Part shown: piece by piece, positions 21,939 through 32,399 of the stretch
Position numbering within the stretch: the stretch's first letter is position 1
How the letters are laid out: the number at the start of each line of letters is the position of its first letter
Source of the DNA: Ichthyophis bannanicus
Lineage: Eukaryota > Chordata > Amphibia > Gymnophiona > Ichthyophiidae
Assembly: GCA_033557465.1 (NCBI GenBank)
Contig: CM066039.1
Span: 398,927,440 to 398,991,439, forward strand
DNA length: 64,000 bases
Reading direction: 5' to 3'
Notes under the pieces: generated by a model
What the model was told of the DNA's origin: nothing
The model's database searches: none
Seen by the model: only the letters and a program-made list of their open reading frames with translations
Program-made: the position numbers and the translations under genes

Positions 21939-22049
21939 TTCGGTCTTTACTGAGGAAGATGGAGGAATGTTACCTATGACTGAAGTGGAATTTAAAGGTG
22001 ATACTGCAGAAGTATTGATAGACTGGGAAGATGTATTACAACTATTTGA

Positions 22050-22811
22050 TTAACTGAAGTGTAGCAAATCACCTGGACCGGATGGTATACATCCAAGGAT
22101 GTTGAAAGAACTGAAATATGAGACTGCAGACCTGCTATTAGCAATCTATGAACTATCATTAAAATCATCTTTAATACCTGAAGATTGGAGGATGGCCAAT
22201 GTAAAGGCAATTTTTAAAAAGGGTTCCAGGAGTGATCCAGGAAACTACAGATCAGTGAGCCTGATCATCAATACCAGGAAAAATGGTAGAAACCATCATA
22301 AAGAACAAAAGTACTGAACATATAGATAGTCATGGCTTAATGGGAGACAGCCATCATGGCTTTAGACAAGGCAGATTTTGTTTTACTAATCTGGTATGTT
22401 TTTTTGAAGGTATGAATAAACAGACAAAGGTGAGTCAGTTGATAAATGTATCTGGACTTTCAGAAAGCCTTTGACAAGGTCCCTCATCAGAGACTTTTGG
22501 CAAAACTAAAAAGTCATGAGATAGGAGGCAGTGTACTATTGTAGATCAGGAACTGGTTAAAAGATAGAAAGCAGAGGTAGAACTAAATGGCCAATTTTCC
22601 CAATGGAGAAAGGTGAATAGGGATCGGTGCTGGGTCCACTGCTTTTTAACATAATTCATAAATGACCTGGAAATGGGAACAAGTGAGGTTATCAAATTTG
22701 CAGATGACACAAAACTATTTAAAGTTGTTAAAAGCCGTGAGGATTGTGGAAAATTGCAAGGGGATGTTGATAAATTGGAAGACTGGGCATCAAAATGGCA
22801 GACGAAATTTA
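22050..22811 (+). pseudogene. CR1 reverse transcriptase, N-terminal part
   Basis: It encodes CSKSPGPDGIHPRMLKEL, YELSLKSSLIPEDWRMANV, KKGSRSDPGNYRSVSL, HGFRQGRFCFTNLV and, later, FADDTKLFKVV. These are CR1 fingers and palm blocks in order. Frameshifts near 22270 and 22460 and several stops disable it. The C-terminal continuation is at 28810. Confidence 0.75.
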
Positions 22812-22945
22812 TTTAACCAATTTTATATACCGTCTTTCTACAAATCAAGACAGTTTACATTAAACATTTAAAATAGTGTTTCCATTGTTTACATAGAACA
22901 AGTAACAAAATATAAATAAAATAACAATGAACTAATTATAAGAAA

Positions 22946-23130
22946 GAGTAGTTACTCACCTGTAACAGGTGTTCTCCAGGAGCAGCAGGAATCAGTCCTC
23001 ACATATGGGTGACGTCGGCGCCGACGGAGCCCTCGTGTGGAGCATTTCCCCAGCTTTCACAAAAAGCCTTTGGAAATTGCAGCGCGCATGCGTGGTCCCC
23101 TTCCCGCCCAAAAGGTGCCATCTTGCTCAG
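22946..23130 (+). repeat. Left inverted terminal repeat of element A
   Basis: It pairs with 28605-28771 (shared blocks: CATATGGGTGACGTCGG, CCCCAGCTTTCAC, GCGCGCATGCG, AAGATGGCACC inverted). The outer AGTAGTTACTCACCTGTAAC stretch occurs only on this side and in the internal complementary region. Confidence 0.85.
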
Positions 23131-23237
23131 TCTGATGACATAGCTAAAAGACAGCAAAAAATTAGCAAAAACAAAATCATATGACTGCAACTCCAAGGGG
23201 AGAAGGGAGGGTTGTGAGGACTGATTCCTGCTGCTCC

Positions 23238-23310
23238 TGGAGAACACCTGTTACAGGTGAGTAACTACTCTTTCTCCAGGACCAAGCAGGCAGTCAGTCC
23301 TCACATATGG
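23238..23310. repeat. Internal complementary region of element A
   Basis: ACACCTGTTACAGGTGAGTA (complement of the left end) is followed by TTTCTCCAGGACCAAGCAGG (complement of the right end). Confidence 0.8.
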
Positions 23311-23359
23311 GACTCCCCAGCTTAAGGCTATCGGAGACCCCAAGCGGAAAAATGAGCTC

Positions 23360-24500
23360 CCTCTAGCTCGTCAGCACAGAAGGAAGGAATCTTCTCTGAG
23401 AACGCCCCCAACCGGTAGCCCAAACACCAGGGCCGGAGGGTAGGAGTTGCCTAAACCCCAAAGAGATTATGGAGTACTGCCTGTCCGAAAGCACTGTCCC
23501 TGCGGGACGCCTCTCAAGGCAGTAATGGGCCGCAAAAGTCTGGCTTGAAGACCAAGTAGCGGCCCGGCAGATGTCTGCCAACGGAACAGAGTGGAGATGA
23601 GCCACTGACGCAGCCTTCGCCCTGACACGATGAGCCGTGACTCGACCCTCCAACGAGAGGCCGGCTGCCCCATAAGCCCAGGCGATAGTCAGCGACCCAT
23701 ATGGACAACGTACACATGGAGACAGGGAGCCCCAAATTATTGGGGTCAAAAGAAATGAAAAGCTGAACAGCCTTCCGATGCTCCCACGTACGGTCAAGGT
23801 AGAAGGATAACGCCCTCCTACAGTCCAGGGTATGCAAGACTAGCTCAGCCCGGTTGGCATGCGGCCTGGGAAAGAAGGTCAGAAGAACCACCTCCTGATT
23901 GAGGTGAAAAGGTGAGACAACTTTAGGAAGAAACTTAGGGCGAGTCCGTAGGACTACCCTATTCCTGTAGAACCTAGTGTAAGGAGGATCAGACACTAGT
24001 GCCTGCAGTTCACTGACTCGCCTAGCAGGAGGTGAGAGCTACCAGAAATAAAGTTTTCCAGGAGAGAAAAACAGAGAGGGCAGGTAGCCATAGGTTCAAA
24101 AGGTGGACAAGTAAGCCGCTGTAAGACCACATTCAGATCCCACTCAGGGGCCGGTGGACGCAAAGGAGGCTTGAGCAGAAGAAGGCCTCTGAGGAAACGA
24201 GCCACCAAAGGGTGGTTGGAAAGAGGCCTGCCGTCCACCGGTGAGTGGTGTGCTGAGAGAGCACTAAGGTGAACTCGGACAGAGTTAGACTTAAGGCCCA
24301 GATTGGAGAGGTAGAGCAAATATTGCAACACTACTGCTACCAAGCACGAGAAGGGATTCTCACCGTGCTGATCACACCATGCGGAGAATCTACGCCATTT
24401 AAGAGCGTAGGACTTCCTGGTGGATTGACGCAGAGAGGCCAAGACCACATCTTCCACCTCACGAGGTAGTAGAAGGGGAGCGAGGACTACCCTTTCAGCA
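23360..24500 (-). pseudogene. Tyrosine recombinase of DIRS element A
   Basis: The gene integrates the circular DNA copy. Blocks in order: RQSTRKSYALKWRRFSAWC (about 24400), LSNLGLKSNSVRVHLSAL, then A-R-R-V-S-E-L-Q-A-L with the first catalytic Arg (about 24010-24030), FLPKVVSPFHLNQ, AHRVRAKAAS with the H-x-x-R pair (about 23630), and SQTFAAHYCLE with the candidate Tyr (about 23530). One extra base just before the A-R-R block shifts the frame, and a later frame change follows near 23700. All catalytic residues are otherwise readable. Confidence 0.75.
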
Positions 24501-26553
24501 GCCAGGCCATCAGATGAAGGGACTGGAGGTTGGGGTGCAAGAGAGTCCCCTGATCCTGAGACAGGAGATCGTGTTGAAACCCCAGAGGAAGAGGTGTGTC
24601 CACCGTTAGCTGTAGCAGAAGCGGGAACGACGGTTGTCTCGGCCACCGGGGGGCTATGAGAATCAATGAAGCCCCGTCTCGGAGGACTTTGAACAGCATT
24701 CTGGACACTAGTGGTGTGGGAGGAAACGTATACAGTAGGTCCGTGGACCACGAGATCAGAAACGCATCCGCTGCTACTCTGAGAAGATGCGGTTGTCTGG
24801 AGCAAAATCTCAGTAGTTGCCGGTTCAGAGGACTGGCGAAAAGATCCAAGGTGGGGAGTCCCCACTTGAGAAAGACATGCTGAACCACTGAATTACTGTT
24901 TAATTATATTGTACACTGCCCTGATGCACCTGCCTGGGCGGTATATCAAGCGACAAATAAAGATAAAGATAAAGACGGGTTCAATCTCCATTCGTGTGGT
25001 TGCAGGATCCTGCTCAGTTTGTCTGCCAGATAATTTTCCTGACCTGGGAGGAAAACAGCTTTGAGAAGGATTCCGTGATTGACAGCCCAAGAGCACAGCC
25101 GTTGTGCCTCCTGACATAGAAGGAAGGAGCCTGTGCCTCCTTGTTTGTTCACATAGAACATGGCAACTTGATTGTCCATCTGGACCAGCACAGACTGGTG
25201 AGAGGCGAGGTGGGAGAAGGCTCTCAGAGCCAGGCGTATCGCCTGGAGCTCCAGGAAGTTTATCTGCTGAGCAGCCTCCCAAGGGGTCCAGAGACCCTGA
25301 GTACATGTCCCTTGGCAATGTGCTCCCCAACCGAGAAGAGAGGCATCGGTTGTCAGCACCTGAGTATGCAGAGGGGATTGGAAAACCACTCTGAGCACCA
25401 GATTTTGAAGATGAAGCCACCATTTCAGAGAGGAGACCAGGAGGTCGGAGATCCGCACTAAGCCCCCTGAGGCTTGATGCCACTGAGTGCGAAGGCTCCA
25501 CTGAGCAGGTTGCATGTGTAGACGGGCATTGAGAGTGACATGAACCGTGGAAGCCATATGGCTGAGTAGTCTCAGGAATTGCCTGGCCGAGACCAGGGAA
25601 TTGCTGCGAAACTGGCTGGCCAGATCCATTAGCCTGTGGGCCCTGTTCAGAGGCAGAAAAGCCTTTGCTTGAAGAGTGTCTAGTCTGGCCCTTATGAACT
25701 CTAAGTTCTGGGACGGGAGCAAAGTGGACTTTGCGAAGTTTATGACAAACCCCAAGTGCTGAAGCAGAGCCACAGTGCAAAGCGTGGCCTGGTTGGCCTC
25801 CTGGGAAGATTGGCCCCTTATGAGCCAGTCGTCCAGGTACGGAAACACAAGGAGACCCTGAAGCCTCAGGTAGGCCGCCACCACTGCCAGGCACTTGGTG
25901 AACACCCTGGGAGTGGATGAGAGGCCAAAGGGAAGCACTCTGTACTGATAGTGGTTTCCTCCCACAACAAACCTGAAATATTGTCAGTGGTCTGGATGGA
26001 TAAGGATGTGAGTATACACATCCTTTAGATCCAAGGAGCATAGCCAGTCTCCCTGCTGGAGGTAGGTCAGCAGGATTCCCAGGGTAAGCATCTTGAACTT
26101 TTCCCTCTGTAGGAACTTGAGGTTTCGCAAGTCTAGGATGGTTCTGAGGCCTCCTGTTCTTTTTGGTACCAGAAAGTACCTGGAATAAAAGCCTTGACCC
26201 CTCAGGTGGTGGGGCACCGGTTCCACAGCCTGATCCTTTAGTAGACCTGTCAACTCCTGAAGGAGTAGGTCCCTGTGCAGAGGGAGTCTTGGAGGCTCCC
26301 CTGGAAAATAGGACGGAGGTACCTGGTGAAAATGGAGAAGATAGCCCCTTTGGACTATATGAAGAACCCAGGTATCTGACGTGACGGCTGACCACCTGTG
26401 GGCAAAGTGGGCCAGCCGGCCTCCTGTGCTGAGAGAAGCCAGCTGAGGAAAAGAGGCTATGCTGTTTGAGTCAAAAACCCCCACCCTGCTGAGCATGGGC
26501 CGGTGTTGGTGGCTTGGGGGTCTTTGACCTACGGGGCCCTTGACCCTGCCCAT
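24487..26553 (-). pseudogene. Reverse transcriptase-RNase H of DIRS element A
   Basis: Reverse transcriptase: YFLVPKRTGGLRTILDLRNL, CSLDLKDVYTH (first catalytic Asp), YRVLPFGLSSTPRVFTK, then FPYLDDWL with the Y-x-D-D pair. RNase H: LTTDASLLGWGAHC, INFLELQAIRLAL, VQMDNQVAMFYVNKQGG, NYLADKLSR. The C-terminal extension (24888-24487) encodes LFASPLN, then LIAPRWPRQPSF, usual in DIRS. One in-frame TGA at about 25981-25983 splits the gene, and an L2-type tail interrupts it near 24.9 kb. Confidence 0.85.
24893..24975 (+). repeat. Short L2-type tail inserted in RT-RNase H of element A
   Basis: GTACACTGCCCTGATGCACC...GGGCGGTATATCAAGCGAC is followed by an (ATAAAG)n run. It breaks the frame between RNase H and its C-terminal extension. 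Very short 3' copies like this recur in the window. Confidence 0.6.
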
Positions 26554-26559
26554 TGGTCT

Positions 26560-28452
26560 GCTGACCCTGTTGGGGAGCTGTAGAGGCCTGATAATGAGGG
26601 TACTGTTTGTAGGCCGATGACTTCCTCGGGTAAAAGGTCTTTTTTCCCCGAGCCCTTCTTTTTCTGAGAAGGGGCAGAGGTTTTCCTGGAAAGCCTAGTC
26701 CGGGTCAGAGTCTTGGTCTCGAGTTCTGCAGCCTTTTCAGCCATGGGCTTGCCAAAGAGGTTTTCACCCCGGCAGGGGACATCGACCAACTTGTCCTAGA
26801 CCCATGCTCGAGGTTGGATGACTGTAGCCAAGCCTGTCAGCGGGCACCGATGCCGGTCCCAGCTACTCGGGCCGAAGCCTCGAAGCCATCGTAGGCTGAT
26901 CGAGAGATAAACTTCGAGCACTCTCGAATACCAGTGGACAAGGCCTGGAACCTCTGCAAAGGTTCCTCAGAGAGATCAGCAGAGAACCCGGCAATCTCCT
27001 TTGCCAGGTCTCGGAGGTACATGCCCATGTAGAGCTGGTATGTCTGGACACGGCAGGCAAGCAAGCATAGAGCCCTGGAAGCACTTCCTACCGAGGGAAT
27101 CCAGGTTCCGGGCCTCCCGGCAGGGAGGCACCAAGGAGTGCATCTTCTGACTTTTCAGTCGATGCATGGCCGATTCCACAACCATGGAGTGGTGCGGTGC
27201 GGTAATTGTGCCTTTTGGAACCCGGGGCTCTTGCGGACTCGATAAATGGAAATCGACCCGCTTGCTTAACACCGGCATCGAAGCCGGGGTCTCCCACATG
27301 CGGAAGAGTAGCCACTCCAGCATCGGAGGAACTGGAACAGTAAAGGCCTCCTTCGGGGGAGAGTCATACTGGAGGGCCTCGCGCTCCTCGGCTCGAGGCT
27401 CCTCATCGGGATCCGCAGGAAAGGCCAAGGCCAAGGCCTTGGCCAGATCCCGCACGAAGTCCGAGAACCGGGTATCCTCCGGTGGGGACCTTCTCCGAGG
27501 TTTGGACCCGGGTGAGTCCAAGGGGACACACCGAGTCCGATGGGTGTCAGGTGACTCCTCGGAAGAGGAATCGAGTGGCTCCGGTCAGGCGGGCACCGAT
27601 GCCCTCCACCCCAAGGGTGTCGGCGTCGATGACCTCGGCCCTGAACGGGAGGTCGAGGGAGACCGTGGCCGAGGATCGACTCGAGCCCACATGGACTCAA
27701 GGATCGGCTCGGCCTCCAGGGTCGACTTGGACGTTGAGGTCCCGGTGGCCGGGGCAGATGCACCGGTGAGACCGGCGATCAATGCCCGCTGCTGTTCCAT
27801 GAAGGCAGCGAAGCTGCTCTCCAAGGCCCTCAACCTGAGTCCGAGCTCAGGAGACCCAGCAGCCCCCGACGGTGTCGGGCCCGACATCGGCTCCCTTGGA
27901 GGAGAGTCAACAAGGACAACAGCACTTACGTGTCCAGGAGACTCCATCTCTACACGAGGATGCTTCGCAGGCCTCTCCGACTCTGAAGGCCCGGGAAGGC
28001 TATCAGGGCTATGCGACCTGGCCCTAGAGGAACCAGGAGCGTCCACCGACGCCGCCCTCGTGGGTTTCTTCTTCCTGCGATGTTCCCGCGAAGGAGACCC
28101 CCGCTCAGAGGAACCCCAACGCTGCTCGGGGCCGGAGTCCTGAGACGTCGAGGCCTCTGACGAGGTCCGGGCCCGGCCGGACACGGTCAGAAAAAATTCT
28201 ATCCCTCTGGTGCTGCCGACTCCTCAAGGCCTTTGAGGACATTTTGCCACACGGACCACAGATCGGGTCATGATCGGGTCCGAGGCAACGGAGGCAGCAG
28301 TCATGTGTGTCGTAAGAGACATAAGTTTTACACCGATCACATTTCTTAAACCCGCTGGCAGCCATCGGGGGAAAAAGGGCCCCTGCTAGGTCAAAAGACC
28401 GGTCTGCAAGGGAAAAAAGAAAAAAGGCGCAAACGCCAGTCACAAAGGACAA
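26560..28452 (-). pseudogene. Gag-like gene of DIRS element A
   Basis: From the 5' side it encodes a zinc-finger-like block FKKCDRCKTYVSYDTHDCC, then LRCLGPDHDPICGPC (about 28330-28250); a Pro/Ser/Arg-rich middle; FSDFVRDLAKALALAFP (about 27440); HHSMVVESAMHRLKSQKMHS (about 27190); and a helical YQLYMGMYLRDLAKEIAG (about 27020). Frames change at least three times. The fragment at 62434-63485 is a copy of its 5' half. Confidence 0.65.
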
Positions 28453-28604
28453 AAACCGAAAAAAAGAGAGAAAGGACTCTATACCAGCGTATCAGTCCGA
28501 GCGGGAAAAGGATCTGGCTCGAACCGGAGGAAAAAACGAAAAATAGAAAAATCAACTTTGTCCTCGGGGAAAAACAAACTACCTCCGTCGGGCTCCGCAG
28601 AAAA

Positions 28605-28771
28605 AAGAAGATTGAGCAAGATGGCACCCTTGGGCGGGAAGGGGACCGCGCATGCGCGCTGCAATTCCCAAAGGCTTTCTGTGAAAGCTGGGGAAATGCT
28701 CCGCACGAGGGCTCCGTCGGCACCGACGTCACCCATATGTGAGGACTGACTTCCTGCTTGGTCCTGGAGAA
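28605..28771 (-). repeat. Right inverted terminal repeat of element A
   Basis: It is the inverse of 22946-23130 and ends CTGCTTGGTCCTGGAGAA. L2-tail sequence continues immediately outside. Confidence 0.85.
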
Positions 28772-28809
28772 TAAAACAACTATTTACAAAGATATTTACC
28801 TAGATATCA

Positions 28810-29380
28810 GAAATTTAATGTGGACAAGTGCAAGGTTATGCACCTAGGAAAGAACAACCCAAACTATGGTTACACAATGCAAGGTTCCACCATTAGGAAC
28901 CACCACCCAGGAAAAAGATTTAGGCATCATCATGGATAACATGTTAAAACCCTCCGCCCACTATGCAGCAGCAGCCAAGAGAGCAAATAGAATGCTAGGT
29001 ATCATAAGGAAAGGAATGGAAAATAAAACAAAAGATATTATGCCTCTATATCATTCCATGGTGAGACTGCACCTTGAATATTGTGTGCAGTCCTGGTCGC
29101 CATATCTTAAAAAGGATATAGCGTTATTAGAAAAGGTTCAGAGAAGAGCCAGCAAAATGGTAAAGGGGATGGAAGGATACTCCTATGAAGAAAGGTTGAA
29201 AAGGTTAGGGCTCTTTAACCTGGAAAAGAGACAGCTGAGGGGACATATGATAGAAGTCTATAAATTAATGAACGGAGTGGAACGGGTAAACATAGATCGA
29301 TTGTTTACATCATCAGAATATAGAAAGACTAGGGGACATGCAATGAAGCTACAGGGTAACCTATTTAAAGACTAATAAGA
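28810..29380 (+). pseudogene. CR1 reverse transcriptase, C-terminal part
   Basis: It continues the CR1 broken at 22811: NYGYTMQGSTI, TTQEKDLGIIMDN, AKRANRMLGIIRKGMENKTK, LEYCVQSWSPYLKKDIALLE, YEERLKRLGLFNLEKRQLRG. One frame is open for about 169 residues (28866-29375). The 3' untranslated tail follows to 29677. Confidence 0.8.
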
Positions 29381-29994
29381 GAAAATATTTTTTCATTCAA
29401 CATGTAATCAAACTTTGGAATTTGTTACTAGAGGATGTAGTAAAAGCTGTTAGTGTAGCTGGGTTTAAAAAGGTATGGACAAGTTCCTGGAGAAAAGGTC
29501 CATAAGCCTTTATTAAAAGAGACCCAGGATATCACCGTTTGACCCAATACAAGCATTATGGAACCTGTGTCTTTTGGGGAAACTGCTAGGTACTTATGAC
29601 CTAGATTGGCCACTGTTGGAAACAGGATACTGAGCTTGATGGGCCTTGGTCTGACCCAGTATGGCATATTTTATGTTAGGACAACCTTGTTGTGGTGGAA
29701 CCGCGTGTAAAGCACAGTTACTTACCTGTAACAGGTGATCTCTGGGAACAGCAGGAATAAGTCTTCACATATGGGTACGTCGGTACCGGAGTCTGGGCGG
29801 GAACGCTTCCCAGCGTCCAAAGAGCTTTTGGAAGCATCCCACCATGCCTGCATGCTACCTTCCCGCCTTTCCCAACTGCCTCTCCTCAGTTAAGTTTTAA
29901 AGCTGAGACACAGAGAGAGAGAGAGAGAGAAAGGAAAGATAGAGATACAACTCCTGGGGAGGTGGGTGGGTTGTGAAGACTTATTCCTGCTGTT

Positions 29995-30070
29995 CCCAGA
30001 GATCACCTGTTACAGGTAAGTAACTGTGCTATCTCCAGGAACAAGCAGGAATGAATCTTCACATATGGGG
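29995..30070. repeat. Internal complementary region of element C
   Basis: GATCACCTGTTACAGGTAAG, then CTATCTCCAGGAACAAGCAG: complements of the two termini placed side by side. Confidence 0.8.
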
Positions 30071-32399
30071 ACTCCCAAGCTGAGATGCCTGGAGTCCCAG
30101 CATGTCATAGGTTGGAACATGCTATCTCCCAGAACACCAGGCATCCTGAGGATGGAGGGTAAGAGTTGAAGAAAGAAAGGTGCTGTGGAACAGCTAACCT
30201 AGCATAGGCTTGCAGACAAGGAGTCCATGTGTGGATGATAATTGTCAATGATATTGCAAAGAAAAAATATTGCAATAGGGACCTCCCCTAACAGGACTTC
30301 ACAGAAGTATGGAGGTTCATGGGATCTACTGGGGAACCCAGTTGAGGAACCTCGAGAAGGACCTCACTAAGTGGAGGTAGTAAACCTGTAGGAAAAGCAA
30401 TGGAGGTCAGAATCCTGAAAGTTAACAGGGAACCCCAGTAGGAAAAAAACTGGGGGTAGTACAAAAACGGTGGGCCTTCAGCAGAAGGCTTTATGATAAA
30501 AGCCCAACTCTTTTGGCAGCAGAGTGGCTCACTCTTAGGAACAAAAAGAGAAAGGCTAACCGATTTGGACAAACAGGCCAAGTCCTTGTGGGGAGAAAGG
30601 GTATGAGAACCCCTTGTATCCCAAAAGAAAGGACAAACGCCGGAGGCGTTAGAGCCTGTGAGTAGCTGAAGATCCGCAATGTCTCTCCTAACTGAAGTCA
30701 GCTGGGAGAGATATTGGAACATGGAGAGCTTCAGAGGTATCTAACCTTAGGGTTATGGTAGGTGTTAACTACCACCAAAGTGGTTGTGAGTATAGGACCC
30801 CAAAACATGCTGGATAGCATAAGTATGGGTAAAGCCCATCTGTCAGAATCATATGGCTATATGAGCTTCGACAGTCAGGTAGATAAAGCAGAAACATATC
30901 TACCGATAGTAAAATATATCTTGATTATATATAGATATATATGAGAATATATCTATAGTGAGATATGAAGGGCATAAAATACTCACACATGATAGACAGA
31001 CATCTGTAAGATGTGTGCTATTAGGATACATACATACATACGGAAGTCTGCAAGAAGCAGACAGATATGCCTACAAAAGGTTTTCACATAGGAAAAAGTG
31101 GAGAGGAAAGATTCACCTAACAAGAAGGTGGAACCTACTTGAGAAGACATATAGAGAATCAATTCCCACTGATTATGGCTACAGGGATGCTAGGTAGTAG
31201 AATAACCAGGATGGTTACGTGAAAAGCAGAGGATGATATCAGTCTGCAGCCTGCAAGTCCCAAGTATTCTAGAATTCTAGCATGGTAAGTGAATAGGAGA
31301 CGCATAGGAATGAGATACCATGCTGACCTGGTTAAGGGCAAAAAAGTATCATGCGTTCTTACCATGAGGACGAGCTGGAAGGAGAAAACATATTCCCAAT
31401 TGGAAATACTATGGACCAAGCAGGGAATTAGCAACTCCTTAAGCTTTCACGTAAGAGGAGGCCTATGTCCTTTATATTAAAAAGAACTTTTCTAGTCATG
31501 GGAGACATGACTAAAAAAGCCTTTTTCAACCATCTAGTATGGCTGTTGGAGAAAAAGCCCCCCATGCTCTCTAGCAAGGGCCCATAGTGGAGAGCTTCTC
31601 TGTAGAATTGCAGAGAGCATGATGCAGGAGAATGAGGAGATAGCTACTGGCTCTTCTGCAGCCAGTTCTATGTCAACTATGCTGCCAAACCCAGGGGAAT
31701 GGAGATGGCAGAAAGAGAACACCATCCAACAAGTTTGTAGTGAAAAATTGTCCAAGACAGGTAACAGCACTGACTTGGAGTCACTACTAAGACTAGACAG
31801 AATGTTATTGGAGGACAAATCTGGTTACTGGTGGACAAGAACCAGTGGTCGAAACATTAAGGCTCCTGCATTGGTAGCTGCTTGCCAGACAGCAGAAGAA
31901 TGGTACTGTTGAAAAACAGAAAGAACAGACAAAACAAGAGTAGAAACTCTGGAGGTGTCTGATGAACTGCTGCAAAGCAAGATTGAAAAAGAGTGAACTC
32001 AGAAAAGAGAACTCCGCACTAGAAAAGTAAGAAAATTAGAGAGGATGAAGAAAAGCCCTCCAGTGAGCAATAGCACTCTTACAGAGGAAACTCCCTGGTA
32101 AGAGGGTAAAGAAAATGGAGCTGAAGAAAACTTACAAAGTAGTAAGTTAATAAAAAGGAAAGGAGACATGCTGGCACAGGAAACTATCATTTGATAGTGG
32201 ATAGACCTCTTTCCCTAGAAGGAAAAAGAGGAGAACCCTGTGACGTAGAAGCATGAACATCCTGACAGCTCATAGAAAAAGGATGGATGTCTTTCGGGAA
32301 GAGATCCATGTTTAGGATTTAGAATGACAGCAGCGGATTGTCTCTATTGAGAAGAAACAACTGCAGATTGTAATTCCAAGAGTCACAAGCATCTGATGG

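Larger units (their letters stand above)
22946..28771 (-). mobile_element. DIRS-type element A, nearly complete (5.8 kb)
   Basis: The inverted terminal repeats are 22946-23130 and 28605-28771, each with GTCGG(C/)GCCGAC-like palindromes just inside CCTCACATATGGG. Order on the minus strand: gag (28.45-26.56 kb), RT-RNase H (26.55-24.49), tyrosine recombinase (24.48-23.36), and an internal complementary region (23238-23310). This is the textbook DIRS plan. Only one stop in RT and a few frameshifts were seen, so it is fairly young, and it differs in the terminal palindrome from B-E. Confidence 0.9.
22812..28809 (-). mobile_element. L2-type tail in CR1, split by DIRS element A
   Basis: GAAATTTA repeats flank it (22804-22811, 28810-28817). 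Its own sequence is 22812-22945 and 28772-28809 and begins with the antisense L2-like tail (TTTTATATACCGTC...GACAGTTTACATT). DIRS A occupies the rest. Confidence 0.7.
21939..29677 (+). mobile_element. CR1 LINE inside element B, itself carrying nested insertions
   Basis: It is 5'-truncated at the CR1 block encoding FTEEDGGMLPMTEVEF and ends with the typical CR1 tail (GGCCTTGGTCTGACCCAGTA, then TATGTT). CR1 sequence is 21939-22811 and 28810-29677; the middle 6 kb is inserted. Both sides join within the codons for the KWQTKF / FNVDKCKVMHLG region. Confidence 0.8.

Noticed and set aside
27166..28143. 325-residue plus-strand frame in DIRS element A
   Set aside because: It is the antisense of the gag gene. 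GC-rich coding sequence leaves the opposite strand open by chance.
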